A DNA stretch of 50,232 nt from Dulcicalothrix desertica PCC 7102 (GCF_003991905.1 NZ_RSCL01000029.1:1-50232); one strand, 5' to 3'; shown: positions 8,712-17,679, counted from the first letter of the stretch. Translations and numbers: made by a program. The notes: generated by a model not told the origin, from the letters alone.

Positions 8712-9228
8712 ATGGCTGAAAAGAATAGTTTAAAAAAAAATACATAAATTTCTAAAAGAAACCGATATTAAGTTCGTGCGATTTTTTTGGTGCGATAATG
8801 CCAATGTTATCCGTGGCAAAGCTGTACATACGGAGATGCTATCGCACTACTTTGATCATGGGGTCGGTATTTCGGCAGGACAGCAGGGAGTTCCTGTAAT
8901 GTATGATGCGGTTGTACCAAAAAGTGATTTAGGACCTCAAGTTTATTTAGATTTTGGGTCGGCAGTACCGTTTTTAAGCGTATCTGGGATGCGAGAAACT
9001 ATCAGACAGTTACTAGAATTAACTCCCACTACCAAATTAATGTATGCTTCTGATGCCCATTCAATACCCGAATTGTACTATTTGGGTGCAAAATGGGGGC
9101 GCCAATTGTTAGGAGAAGTGCTATCACAAGCAGTTATAGATTCTGACATTACTGTGCCTGAAGCTGAGATAATAGCTACCGCTATTTTACGTGACAATGC
9201 TTTATCTCTCTACCAATCAAATCCATGA
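8712..9228 (+). pseudogene. Chimeric remnant: glutamine synthetase-like N-terminus joined to amidohydrolase C-terminus
   Basis: The ATG at 8712 begins MAEKNSLKK and then runs into a stop after a run of nine A (8732-8740). With one A fewer the frame continues KFLKETDIKFVRFFWCDNAN, the start of a GlnT-like glutamine synthetase relative, through IRGKAVH and VPVMYDAVVP. At about residue 50 of the 150-aa open frame (GTG at 8776) it switches to VYLDFGSAVPFLS...LMYASDAHSIPELYYLGAKWG, typical of the C-terminal part of a TIM-barrel amidohydrolase of the kind found next to such synthetases. A large deletion seems to have joined two neighbouring genes. The product would lack both active sites. The poly-A shift could instead be phase variation, which is less likely given the deletion. 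Confidence 0.72.
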
Positions 9229-9433
9229 AAATAGTATTTTTAATTTATTGGGCGCCTGCTAAAATGAAATCAAATTCGGTCTTTATTCTCAATTAAATAG
9301 ACTCATTCTCAATAAACACATAGTTTTTGAGCTAAAAGTACCGCGTTTCGAGGCGATTTCTGCCCTAATTTTAGGCGCTTAACAAAATCGCGCTGCTCCC
9401 TTTTTAAATATATTAGATTTTTGCGTACTAGTG

Positions 9434-9501
9434 AGAAACCCGGTTTCTTTTCGTTTTGTTTCGGGTTTTTTCGTGTTTAGTGTAAAAGAAACCGGGTTTC
9501 T
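9434..9501. repeat. 68-bp hairpin element with 15-bp inverted ends (AGAAACCCGGTTTCT family)
   Basis: AGAAACCCGGTTTCT (9434-9448) and its exact complement AGAAACCGGGTTTCT (9487-9501) bound a T-rich spacer. The same architecture recurs at 28333-28397 and 47191-47256. It lies downstream of the converging RNA methyltransferase gene and could end its transcript. The rest of the 9229-9511 gap also holds two ATTCTCAAT words 20 bp apart (9285, 9305) of unknown meaning. Confidence 0.7.
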
Positions 9502-9511
9502 TGGGTTTGTT

Positions 9512-10468
9512 TTAGATTTGGGTGTATCGAATTCCTAGTTTTTGTAGGGTTTGTTCGTTTATTTTGGTTGTGTTTTCGGTTTCGGTGTTTTTAAATAGTG
9601 CTGCGAAGGCGCCTGCTCCCAAGCCTGACTGGGGGAATATTCTGTAACATGGTATTGTGGTTAAGTGAGATTGGTGGTGTTTTAAGTGACTTACTTCGAC
9701 TGGTTCATACTGAGGGAATTTTTGTAGTAACCACTCGCATACTTGTTCGTTTTCTTCGGGTGAGTAGGTACAGGTTGTATATGCAAGATAACCTTGCGGC
9801 GCCACTATTTGAGCGGAGTTGGCGATAATTCTTTTTTGACGGTTGGCGTTTTTATTGATGTTGGTGGGATGGAAGCATCCTGGAACTTTTTCTCCTTTGG
9901 CTAGTAAAGATTGTCCGGAACAGGGTGCATCGACTATTACTAGGTCGCTTGATTTTGGTATGGCTTCGGCTAAAATACTTGAATCACGGTTTAATACTGC
10001 TGTTGGTGTAATTTTACAGCGTTTGAAATTAGAGAATAGCATTCCTATACGTTTACCTATGACTTCGTTGGCAATTAGTAACTCAGGTTGCAGAACTCTC
10101 CAGGCAAAGATGCTTTTTCCTCCCGGCGCCGCACACATATCAAATATCAAGTTAATTGGTTGAGATATTGTTAAAAAAATTGACGCGGCAAATACTGATG
10201 AAAAATCTAAACAGTAGAAATATCCTTGTTCATGTAAAGGATGTTGACCGGGTTTTTGATTTAATTCTAACCTGTCTACAAATGCTGGTTGCCAATCAAC
10301 AGGTTTGGCTATACTTAAGCTAAAGTCGTCTGGTTTGTCTTTACACCAAAGGATGCTAGGGTTGTACACCTGCGGATTGATTAATGCGTTAATAAACTCT
10401 TCTTGTTGCTCAGTATCTACATACAGGCGCCGTGATAGTTTGAGTAATAAATTAGATATTTTTTCCAT
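9512..10468 (-). CDS. RsmB/NOP2-type RNA cytosine-C5 methyltransferase
   Basis: Carries the SAM motif FDMCAAPGGKS, the acidic strand end IVDAPCSGQSLL and the catalytic TTCTYSPEENE, the two-cysteine arrangement of m5C RNA methyltransferases (Cys in PCS and in TCTYS). The C-terminal CYRIFPQSGLGAGAFAALF is also typical. It probably methylates rRNA or tRNA. At 318 aa it is shorter than full RsmB and lacks the N-terminal NusB-like domain, so it is closer to short RsmF/NSUN-type proteins. The frame extends to a TTG at 10501, but the ATG at 10468 (MEKISNLLLKLS) fits family starts better. It faces away from the DUF2157 pair across about 120 bp. Confidence 0.85.
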   Translation of the reverse strand: MEKISNLLLKLSRRLYVDTEQQEEFINALINPQVYNPSILWCKDKPDDFSLSIAKPVDWQPAFVDRLELNQKPGQHPLHEQGYFYCLDFSSVFAASIFLTISQPINLIFDMCAAPGGKSIFAWRVLQPELLIANEVIGKRIGMLFSNFKRCKITPTAVLNRDSSILAEAIPKSSDLVIVDAPCSGQSLLAKGEKVPGCFHPTNINKNANRQKRIIANSAQIVAPQGYLAYTTCTYSPEENEQVCEWLLQKFPQYEPVEVSHLKHHQSHLTTIPCYRIFPQSGLGAGAFAALFKNTETENTTKINEQTLQKLGIRYTQI

Positions 10469-10587
10469 AATAATATGTGTAAAAGCTATATAGATATTCA
10501 ACCAAGAATTAAACTGTCACATTTGAACAAACCGTTAATAAACATAGCATCATACTAAAAAATACTATTTGCCCGCATTCAATCGTC

Positions 10588-11967
10588 ATGTTACTAGACA
10601 ATTTTCGCGCAAAATTACGCAATTCACTACAAGTATGGCGCGATGCTGGCATAATTAACGATGTACAGTACCAGCAAATCACTCAGTATCAAGCAAATTT
10701 AGAACAAACAGTACAAAACCGCAGCGCTAAAACTGTGATTGTTCTAGCAAGCATACTTATAGTTACTGGTGCTATTACTTTTATTGCTGCGATAGAGCAA
10801 GTAGTAACACGAGAAATCAAAGTTTTGCTGCTACTGAGTTTATTGGCTGCATCAAATATTACCGGATTTTACTTGTGGCAGCAACCTATCAAAGCACAGT
10901 TAGAAGGTAAACCAGTCTTCAGGAAATACATACTGGGAAAGAGTTTATTGATTCTTAACGCTCTGCTGTTAGGTGTAAATTTATCGGTAATAGCGCAATT
11001 ATTCCATATCAATCAGGCAAATTACGAATTGTTGCTGATGTGGGGTGCAGGTGTTACCTTGATGGCATACAGCTACGAAGAGCAAACGCTGGCAATATTT
11101 GGACTAGTTATTGTACTAGTTTGTTATCTTATTTTTTCAAACGAACTACCATATCTGAATAATGATGTTAACTGGATAGTAATTATACTCCAACACATAC
11201 CTCTGTTACTATGGGTTGTGTTTGTACCACTGGCTATTTGGTGTAAGTCGCGCACCTGTTTTATTCTAACGGCAATTGCATTTACTCTAACTTTGCTGTT
11301 TAATATCAAGCCGTTACAATATCTCAACACTACAAATAACTTTTCTTGGTTAGCTGCGTTTGCCTTTGTACTCCCACCTGCTTTGCTGTGGAGTTATGAT
11401 GATTTGTTATTTCCCAAAGTTAGTAAACGCTACTTTCAACGAGTTGCACGCAATCTTGCTTTGGCGTGTTTATGCATATTTTTTTACATACTTGGATTTA
11501 ATTATCACTGGCAGGCGCCGGATTTAACCCTTTCGTATATAAAGCCAGTAAATGTTTCATTAAATAATGCTGCTTCTATTGATATTGCTTTTTTAAGTGT
11601 AATTGCAGTAACTCAATGGCTATTTTTAATACAGCAGAAATTTAGCTGGAAGAACCTAGTTATTTTAAGTTGGATTGTAATATGCGGATTAGCGCCTTTT
11701 TTGAATTATCTATACATTGATATACCTGATGTCTCAGTTATACTTTTCAACGCTATGAATATCCTCTTCTGCTTACTGTTAATACGTCATGCCATGCAAA
11801 AGCGTGAACGTAAAGAATTTTGGGGTGGCGTTTTGATACTAACACTATTAGTCCTTACTCGAATGTACGAGTACCAAACTGATTTACTCTTCGGCAGCTT
11901 AGTACTAACATTCTGTGGATTAGCAGTAATAGGAACAGGTACGTGGTTTGAAAGCAGAATTAAATAA
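10588..11967 (+). CDS. DUF2157 domain membrane protein
   Basis: 459 aa. A cytoplasmic N-terminus (MLLDNFRAKLRNSLQVWRDA) matches the DUF2157 helical domain, including the AGIINDVQYQQI sequence. About eleven hydrophobic helices follow from residue 48 on. It is paired with a GDYXXLXY-domain gene 11 nt downstream, an arrangement seen repeatedly in bacteria. The biochemical role of the pair is unknown. The GGCGCC sites in and near it are all in frame and undisturbed. Confident as a gene and family; function not known. Confidence 0.85.
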   Translation: MLLDNFRAKLRNSLQVWRDAGIINDVQYQQITQYQANLEQTVQNRSAKTVIVLASILIVTGAITFIAAIEQVVTREIKVLLLLSLLAASNITGFYLWQQPIKAQLEGKPVFRKYILGKSLLILNALLLGVNLSVIAQLFHINQANYELLLMWGAGVTLMAYSYEEQTLAIFGLVIVLVCYLIFSNELPYLNNDVNWIVIILQHIPLLLWVVFVPLAIWCKSRTCFILTAIAFTLTLLFNIKPLQYLNTTNNFSWLAAFAFVLPPALLWSYDDLLFPKVSKRYFQRVARNLALACLCIFFYILGFNYHWQAPDLTLSYIKPVNVSLNNAASIDIAFLSVIAVTQWLFLIQQKFSWKNLVILSWIVICGLAPFLNYLYIDIPDVSVILFNAMNILFCLLLIRHAMQKRERKEFWGGVLILTLLVLTRMYEYQTDLLFGSLVLTFCGLAVIGTGTWFESRIK

Positions 11968-11978
11968 AACTTGTTTTC

Positions 11979-12605
11979 ATGAGTCAAAAACATTTGCCGT
12001 ACTGGCGCCTGTTAGTTAGTTTTGCTCTGCAATTGAGTACTATTATCACATTACTGGCGCCTTCTATATTTACACAGTACACAGGTAAGACTGTTATTTT
12101 ACGAACAATGCCTGTAGACGCTAATGACACGTTGCGCGGTCGATACGTCGCTTTGGAGTATGATATTTCGCGACTTGAGACGTTGAAAAAATTACCTGGT
12201 TGGAATGATTTGATAAAAAAATATCCTGGTATTAATTCACTGTATTATCCAGTTGCAGAAGGAACTAACTTATATGTAATTTTACATAGCGAATATAAAA
12301 ATAAACCTTGGCGCCCGTTACGAGTCACAACTACATTACCTGCAAGTTTACCAGAGAATCAAGTTGCGTTACGAGGTCGCTATCAATTTGGTTCGATAGT
12401 TTACGGATTAGAAAAGTATTACATGCCAGAAGTTCAAGCGGATTTTAGCAAGCAGGATATTTTCCAAACTCGTCAAATTCGACTTGGACAACTTAAGCCT
12501 ATTATTATGCATATCAAAGTTGATTCACAAGGTAATGCGGCGCCGCTAGAAATGAATGTTACCGATACATCTGCGAATGGGAGGATTCGCAAGTATCGGT
12601 TTTAA
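11979..12605 (+). CDS. GDYXXLXY-domain membrane-anchored protein
   Basis: 208 aa. One hydrophobic segment near residues 10-30 (LLVSFALQLSTIITLLAPSIF) anchors the protein. Then comes VDANDTLRGRYVALEYDIS, the signature that names the GDYXXLXY family. The C-terminal part, with LRGRYQFGSIVYGLEKYYMPE, repeats the pattern of the family. It follows the DUF2157 gene by 11 nt and almost certainly shares its transcript, ending at a 28-bp hairpin (12611-12638). Molecular function unknown. Confidence 0.85.
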   Translation: MSQKHLPYWRLLVSFALQLSTIITLLAPSIFTQYTGKTVILRTMPVDANDTLRGRYVALEYDISRLETLKKLPGWNDLIKKYPGINSLYYPVAEGTNLYVILHSEYKNKPWRPLRVTTTLPASLPENQVALRGRYQFGSIVYGLEKYYMPEVQADFSKQDIFQTRQIRLGQLKPIIMHIKVDSQGNAAPLEMNVTDTSANGRIRKYRF

Positions 12606-12610
12606 CATCT

Positions 12611-12638
12611 GTAGAGACGCGATTTATCGCGTCTCTAC
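12611..12638. terminator. 28-bp GTAGAGAC palindrome, likely bidirectional terminator
   Basis: GTAGAGACGCGAT and ATCGCGTCTCTAC are 13-bp perfect arms around TT, lying between two convergent genes. It is one of five elements of exactly 28 bp (also 15689, 24354, 25114 and 48394). Confidence 0.7.
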
Positions 12639-12642
12639 ATTA

Positions 12643-13356
12643 TTATGCCTGCTGTGGGTATTTACTTTTTAATAAGGTACAAACTCCGACTGCTGCTAGT
12701 GCGCTAAGGGGGATATTGGATTCTGGGACTTTTCGTTTTGGTTCTTCTGGTTTTTTGATGTAGTATTCGTAGACTACTTCTACTTTTGCTGCTGCTAAGG
12801 TGTTAAATATTTGAGCTAGGTTGCCTGCACCTGTACCAGAAGACTTTGCGACTGCGGTAACTGGCAGTGTTAATGTGTCTGAACCGATAAACAGACCAAA
12901 GTCACTTGTGAATGATGTTGATGCTGTTTTTGTGTTGGATAAGTTGTTGTAGGTGGCGCCTGATGGCCCTTTATAATCTAAGTCTCCATCGTCTGCGGCA
13001 AATGACTGTGCAATTGATGCAGTGGGAAGTGTTGTTAATAAGATGCTTTTATCTGGTTTGAGTAAGCTAACTTCAGCAGCTAAGTTAGCTGTGACATCGG
13101 CAGATTGTGCATCTAGGTTTTCTAGCCGAATTGAACCCTGAACTTCTGAGCCTAATTGTACAAAGACTTTTTGTAATTCGCCTAAATTCGGATCAAATTT
13201 TGGTATAGTGACGAATTTATCAAAGTTTGTTTTTTGTACATTAACTGAACTTTCGTACTTTACTGTTGTTAATGTTGCAGCTTGTGCAGCAGTGATTGGC
13301 GCCGCGAAAGCAATCAAAGTTGCCGCTGCAAATTGTATAGAAAAATGGCGATGCAT
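12643..13356 (-). CDS. Exported PEP-CTERM-like choice-of-anchor protein
   Basis: From ATG 13356 the protein begins MHRHFSIQFAAATLIAFAAP and ends a signal peptide near AAQAA. An ATG 48 nt upstream would put a polar tail ahead of the signal and is less likely. The body (KFDPNLGELQKVFVQLGSEVQGSIRL...) matches the choice-of-anchor E pattern of beta-rich secreted proteins. The C-terminus, KVPESNIPLSALAAVGVCTLL then basic residues, is a PEP-CTERM-like sorting signal: PES motif, hydrophobic helix, positive tail. The product would be sorted by an exosortase to the surface or exopolysaccharide. An exosortase is not in the window. Confidence 0.78.
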   Translation of the reverse strand: MHRHFSIQFAAATLIAFAAPITAAQAATLTTVKYESSVNVQKTNFDKFVTIPKFDPNLGELQKVFVQLGSEVQGSIRLENLDAQSADVTANLAAEVSLLKPDKSILLTTLPTASIAQSFAADDGDLDYKGPSGATYNNLSNTKTASTSFTSDFGLFIGSDTLTLPVTAVAKSSGTGAGNLAQIFNTLAAAKVEVVYEYYIKKPEEPKRKVPESNIPLSALAAVGVCTLLKSKYPQQA

Positions 13357-13947
13357 TATCTGTATTCCCTTCTGATTTATTTTTAACTTTTTATAGTGAT
13401 ACACCCTTTGCTAAGACATTAATGGTAATCACTATATTTAAGCAATATCACTTACAGTATCTTGATTGAATCTTTATTAATAGATTTGTGTAATATTTCT
13501 GATTGTAATTTTTACTTAAATATAATATTTCTTTATAAAGAATTTATTTAATGTTCATAAAGTTACTGTAAAAGAAGCTAATCTAAATAAAATTAATTTT
13601 TAATTTTAGCTAGATATTGTTAATTTATAAAGTTTTATATTAAATATATGAAGCTTTTACATTATTAGGACTTACGGTCAATTAGAGTGTTGAGGTCTGT
13701 TACGGTGCCGTTTTCCCACAATAGCGCACGAAAACAACTTAGAGTTAGATAACTTAGTCCCCTATTCTCCTACATCTATTGCCATTAATATGTAATAATA
13801 CTTAAAAAAAAGAATAAAAGTAACTATGCTTTCCGTATATTTTATGTTTACAATTTTTTTTATTAAAGCTAACTTTAGGAAAGTAAGCTTTGCATGAATC
13901 TACACGAATCATGAAAATAATAAAACCTTCGCAAAGGGTATTCATGG
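13357..13947. other. Very AT-rich intergenic region
   Basis: About 590 bp between the exported-protein start and the next candidate gene. It is mostly AT-rich and should contain the promoter of the minus-strand gene. The only recognisable content is a remnant reading frame at 13666-13761, listed separately. Confidence 0.5.
13666..13761 (-). pseudogene. Fragment of an HAF-repeat (extracellular repeat) protein
   Basis: The minus strand reads GTKLSNSS then CFRALLWENGTVTDLNTLID up to a TAA stop at 13666-13668, with a stop directly upstream at 13762-13764. The ALLWENGTVTDLNTL portion resembles the short repeat of HAF-family beta-propeller proteins (A-LW-NG-M-DL-TL). Only about 31 residues remain, so this is a gene relic rather than a gene. 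Confidence 0.45.
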
Positions 13948-14166
13948 TTATTTTTTAGAAGTCACCTGTTCAAAATGCGGAGATTCATCTCTGAGTTGGA
14001 CACAAGAGGCAGTGTCGTAATGAATTCGATGTAAAGTCTCTGGTGCAACTAGGAAAAAAGTCTTAGAAGATATGATGCAGATGCCTAACTCAGCTATCAA
14101 CCCAGGTTCCAGATAGTAATTGTTTGTTAAATCAGTTTTTAACAAATCTTTTTGCAAATTTACCAT
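13948..14166 (-). CDS. Possible small hypothetical gene
   Basis: A 72-aa frame from an ATG at 14166, divergent from the exported SH3-like protein (start 14174). An upstream ATG at 14238 would overlap that gene. The sequence includes YYLEPGLIAELGICIISSKTFFLVAPE and an acidic C-terminal part. I recognise no family and see no ribosome site. It may be a chance frame or the end of a decayed gene. Confidence 0.25.
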   Translation of the reverse strand: MVNLQKDLLKTDLTNNYYLEPGLIAELGICIISSKTFFLVAPETLHRIHYDTASCVQLRDESPHFEQVTSKK

Positions 14167-14173
14167 CAAAGCA

Positions 14174-14548
14174 ATGAAAAAACTTACCTGTTCTTTGTTT
14201 AATATTCCTTTAATAGCTTTATCTTTATTCGCTGTCAACTTTACATCTGTAGCTTTTGCTAATTCTAGTCAAATCAACAACACGAAAACAAGTAAAACAC
14301 TTCTCGCGCAAGCACCAACATTCAGTTGCACTGTAATCAATCTAAAGTCGGGTCAATTAGCTTTGCGTTTTTCACCAAATGCAAAATCAAAATCCAAAGC
14401 GGGTTTGGATAATGCTAATACAGTTGCACTGATAGCGAATGGTTCTGGGACTTGGGCTTATGTTCGTGTAACTAATGGACCGAATCGTAAAGTTAATGGT
14501 TTGGAAGGCTGGGTTAATTCTAATTTTCTGTCTTGCTACCAGGAATGA
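14174..14548 (+). CDS. Exported SH3-like domain protein
   Basis: Start ATG at 14174 yields MKKLTCSLFNIPLIALSLFA, a normal signal peptide that ends near SVAFA. The frame is open 54 nt further upstream, but an earlier start would bury the signal. After a linker (LLAQAP) comes a bacterial SH3-like fold: TCTVINLKSGQLALRFSPN, a variable loop, ALIANGSGTWAYVRV and GLEGWVNSNFLSC. SH3b domains bind cell wall peptides or surface ligands. Two cysteines (in FSCTV and FLSCYQE) may pair in the periplasm. A MITE and a transposase relic follow. Ligand unknown. Confidence 0.7.
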   Translation: MKKLTCSLFNIPLIALSLFAVNFTSVAFANSSQINNTKTSKTLLAQAPTFSCTVINLKSGQLALRFSPNAKSKSKAGLDNANTVALIANGSGTWAYVRVTNGPNRKVNGLEGWVNSNFLSCYQE

Positions 14549-14602
14549 TTAATTAACAACTCAAGCAGAATAATTGTTAGCTCCAGAACGTTTGGATATT
14601 AA

Positions 14603-14718
14603 CAGGACTTACGCAAAAATCTCAGAAATTATGATTTACTAAACTGCCAAAACTGGAGATTTTCCCACAGGCTAGATGCCAAGAGTAGCAAGAAATTATA
14701 GAGTGTGCGTAAGTCCTG
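14603..14718. mobile_element. Small MITE-like element with 13-bp terminal inverted repeats
   Basis: CAGGACTTACGCA (14603-14615) is the exact reverse complement of TGCGTAAGTCCTG (14706-14718), so the element is about 116 bp. TTAA lies just outside both ends (one extra A on the right), which may be a target duplication. The ends match a widespread Nostocales insertion end. No coding capacity inside. Confidence 0.65.
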
Positions 14719-14790
14719 ATTAATGTTCATCAAAATAAGCTTCTCTCAGCTTACAGAAAGTTGAATAATTGATATTTGCACCCGCTGGGT

Positions 14791-15088
14791 TTACGGTATC
14801 GCGGGGCGGATTATTCCTAGTTTACGAGTAGTCGCGACAAGAGACATAAAAATGTCCCAAGATGAGCGTACCCTGAGTTGTTTGAGTTGCATAACTAATG
14901 TTGCGTCGCTCATCCAACTGCTCATAACCGCTTTTAGTACCAAAAATTTCCCAAAATTTTGATGCCAACTCAAGTTTTCTCTTTTCGCTTGGAGAATCTC
15001 TATAAGCAAGTAATTCTCGGTAATAGTCCCAAAATTCTGTTAGAAATTTGTCTAAAATCTCCTGGTGGCAAGGAAAAAACGGAGTCAA
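14791..15088 (-). pseudogene. Transposase C-terminal remnant
   Basis: The frame from 15088 reads MTPFFPCHQEILDKFLTEFW, then ASKFWEIFGTKSGYEQLDER, an internal part of a DDE-type transposase I recognise from cyanobacterial genomes. It continues RNISYATQTTQGT. After a frameshift near 14870 the protein resumes in another frame as SWDIFMSLVATTRKLGI and stops. The stretch expected between LDER and RNIS, containing the HNNPAELGAR-like catalytic region, is missing. An IS66/ISNCY-type origin is likely but the exact family is uncertain. Confidence 0.6.
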
Positions 15089-15435
15089 TTAATATCACTG
15101 CCTAAATATGACAATATGTTTATTTTACATTTTGGAAGGCACGTGCGCTCGCACATTGTCGCTACCCTACTTATTGAGCGGATACATAATTTTATATAAA
15201 TACTGAGTAGAGCGCATCTATAATTAGATATAGAAATTATAAATTGTTTTTGTTGGCGTAGCCTGCGTTTGCGCTTAAAAATCTAAGTGTCTTTCGGGTG
15301 GGCAGTGCCCACCTTACATATCGCGTTTATTTCTTGAGGATGAGGATTTATGCCTAGCTGGGGCGATAGGCTAAACAGTAGCTTACAACACCAAAAGCGA
15401 CAAGTTCAAAGTTATATTTTACCAAGAGGCTAAAA
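15089..15435. other. Intergenic region with a GGTGGGCAGTGCCCACC palindrome
   Basis: About 350 bp with no gene. A 17-bp palindrome GGTGGGCAGTGCCCACC lies at 15297-15313 and belongs to the same kind of Nostocales intergenic repeats as the GGGCAAGGATGCCC copies. Promoter signals for the downstream DUF2171 gene were not resolved. Confidence 0.45.
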
Positions 15436-15684
15436 ATGGATTTAGATGAGATTAGAGAGGATAAACCAATTTATGCTTCACGCGGAGCTGCTGATGTGCA
15501 TATTGGTACTGTAGATAAGCTCGAAGGTGGCAAGTATATTAAACTTACTAAAACTAGCGCTGCTGATGGACAGCATCATTGGTTCCCTATTGACTGGGTG
15601 AGAGCAGTCGATGAGCGCGCGGTCTATTTGAATAAAACAGTTGATGAGGTTTCAGAACAGTTAATTAACGAACAACCTGTTTAA
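15436..15684 (+). CDS. DUF2171 protein
   Basis: 82 aa. The sequence IYASRGAADVHIGTVDKLEG, then DGQHHWFPIDWVRAVDERAVYLNKT, is the DUF2171 signature: a small beta-barrel related to the PRC-barrel. Such proteins are often stress-induced and may bind membrane or RNA partners, but no function is established. It ends 5 nt before the next 28-bp hairpin. The neighbouring genes offer no hint. Gene call is confident. Confidence 0.85.
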   Translation: MDLDEIREDKPIYASRGAADVHIGTVDKLEGGKYIKLTKTSAADGQHHWFPIDWVRAVDERAVYLNKTVDEVSEQLINEQPV

Positions 15685-15688
15685 TATT

Positions 15689-15716
15689 GTAGAGACCGTA
15701 TTAATCCGGTCTCTAC
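15689..15716. terminator. 28-bp GTAGAGAC palindrome between convergent genes
   Basis: GTAGAGACCG and CGGTCTCTAC are 10-bp arms around an ATTAAT-centred core. It lies between the DUF2171 stop and the SppA stop and can serve both transcripts. Confidence 0.7.
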
Positions 15717-15729
15717 ATATGTGTGTTTA

Positions 15730-17568
15730 TTATTCGATTTTGAGGTTAAACGGTAAGCGTGCGTATACGTTGAGTGGGTCGTTGAGGTTTTGTAATACTT
15801 GAATTTCTTGCTGGAGTTTTTGCAGTTCTGAATTTAACAGGTGTTTGGGATTTGGTTTTGTGTTGTCTATGCCCAAAGCGGTTTGCACTTCATCTGCCGC
15901 GCGGCTGAAAAAGCGTTCTTCAAAAGTGCCTCGTTTAGGATATTCTTGCAGTTTCCAATTTTCTCCTAGTTTTGCAATTTGGGCAGCATGTCCTATGGCT
16001 GCGTCTAAACCACCTATTTCATCTATTAAACCTATCTCTTTTGCGGCAGTTCCCGACCATACGCGACCTTGGGCAATTTCTGCAACTTTTTCTTGGGGTA
16101 ATTTGCGTCCTTTGGATACTTTATTAAGGAACAAATTATAAATACGGTTTACGCTGCGTTGATATACTGCTAATTCTTCGGGTGATTTGGGACGTGCGAC
16201 CGTTTGGTTATCTGCGAATTTGCCTGTTTTGACTGCATCCCAAGTTATACCGTTATCGTTGGCAAGCTTTTGGAAGTTAAGTAATAGTCCAAATACTCCG
16301 ATGGAACCTGTAATTGTATTGGGTTCGGCAAAAATACGGTTGGAGTCTGCGGCTATCCAGTAACCGCCTGATGCTGCAACGTCACCCATTGATACTACAA
16401 CGGGTATGTTGTTTTCGCGAGTTAATTTTACCTCGCGTTGAATTACTTCGGCAGCAGTGGCACTACCACCAGGACTATTAATTCGCAGTACTACTGCTTT
16501 GACGTTTTTGTCTTGGCGAATTCTATTTAAGATTCTGGCATATCGAGTTCCTCCAACTTGTCCGGTTTCACCTTGTCCGTCTACTATTTCACCCTCTGCG
16601 TATACTACAGCTATTTTATTTGCTGTCGAAATTTCTGAGTCAAGCTTTTTATCTGTTGCTTCGGCGTAGTCACTGAGACTAATTTGTTTAAAGGTTCTAT
16701 CTTCGCGTTTGGCGTCGGTTAAGGTTTTAAGTTCATCAACTACTTGGTCTTGGTAAGCTACTTTATCTACTAAAGTTAGCTTTTTGGCTTCTGCTGCTTC
16801 TAATATTGGCTGACTGTCAGCTATATTTTGTAACTTCGTTGGGTCTATTTTACGACTGTTTCCAACTGCACTTCGCCATTCGCTCCATACGTCACCTAGT
16901 AGTTTCTGTGTTTGTTCGCGGTTTTCAGGACTTAGTTTATTAAGTACAAAAGGTTCTACGGCGCCCTTAAATTTACCAACCCGTATTACCTGTACACCTA
17001 CACCATACTTCTGTAAGGCGCCACTTAGAAACATTGGTTGCGAACTAAAACCGTTGACTTCCATTGCTCCCAAAGGATTTACTACTACAGTATCAGCAAC
17101 TGAACTTACATAGTACTCGCGTTCGCTCCATTCCATGCCGTATGCAATGACTTTTTTACCTGCTGCACGAAATTTTTCTAAAGCTTGTCGAACTTCTTTG
17201 AGGGTGGCAAACCCAGCGGCGCCACCAGTTCCTGCTCCTTTTGTTGCATCAAGATAAATACCAACAATTCGCTTATCGGTTCGGGCTTTTTCTATAGCAT
17301 CTAGAACGTTTCGCAAAGTCATGCGTTGTTCTTCTGAACCTGAGAGTGCTTGTTGAAATACTTCACTCGAACTGGGAGCAGCATCGGTTATATTCATCGA
17401 CAAGTCAAATACTAAAACCGACTTGTCCTTAACTTGGGGTCCACTATCGCTTGATGCTGCGGCAAATAGCAGTACCAAAAGACCTGTGGCGCCGACCCCG
17501 CAAAATATAAATAGCCCCAGTAAGCTTCCAATTACGCTAGCAAATGTTTGTTTGATAAAATTACGCAT
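15730..17568 (-). CDS. sppA: Signal peptide peptidase SppA, 67K type
   Basis: 612 aa, the full two-domain length. A membrane anchor covers about residues 12-38. The catalytic Ser-Lys dyad is visible: K201 in VGKFKGAVEPF of the N-terminal domain and S400 in GDVAASGGYW of the C-terminal domain, with the NSPGGSATAAEVI loop near 364. The enzyme cuts leftover signal peptides in the membrane; in cyanobacteria SppA paralogues have also been linked to light acclimation and phycobilisome changes. It lies 111 bp downstream of idi2 on the same strand. Three GGCGCC sites fall between 16961 and 17223 without disturbing the frame. Confidence 0.93.
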   Translation of the reverse strand: MRNFIKQTFASVIGSLLGLFIFCGVGATGLLVLLFAAASSDSGPQVKDKSVLVFDLSMNITDAAPSSSEVFQQALSGSEEQRMTLRNVLDAIEKARTDKRIVGIYLDATKGAGTGGAAGFATLKEVRQALEKFRAAGKKVIAYGMEWSEREYYVSSVADTVVVNPLGAMEVNGFSSQPMFLSGALQKYGVGVQVIRVGKFKGAVEPFVLNKLSPENREQTQKLLGDVWSEWRSAVGNSRKIDPTKLQNIADSQPILEAAEAKKLTLVDKVAYQDQVVDELKTLTDAKREDRTFKQISLSDYAEATDKKLDSEISTANKIAVVYAEGEIVDGQGETGQVGGTRYARILNRIRQDKNVKAVVLRINSPGGSATAAEVIQREVKLTRENNIPVVVSMGDVAASGGYWIAADSNRIFAEPNTITGSIGVFGLLLNFQKLANDNGITWDAVKTGKFADNQTVARPKSPEELAVYQRSVNRIYNLFLNKVSKGRKLPQEKVAEIAQGRVWSGTAAKEIGLIDEIGGLDAAIGHAAQIAKLGENWKLQEYPKRGTFEERFFSRAADEVQTALGIDNTKPNPKHLLNSELQKLQQEIQVLQNLNDPLNVYARLPFNLKIE

Positions 17569-17679
17569 TATAATCCACTTTCAAGTAGTCAATAGTTAAT
17601 AGCCAATTAGCAAATGACAAATGACAAAAACTAATGACTATTGAAATATTTACATTTCCACTTCTTTCACCACTATTAT

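Noticed and set aside
9285-9313. Fur box from ATTCTCAAT words
   Set aside because: Two short words 20 bp apart do not make the 19-bp palindrome of a Fur site.
15090-15430. Possible riboswitch or regulatory RNA before DUF2171
   Set aside because: Only short palindromic repeats are visible; no known riboswitch core was recognised.
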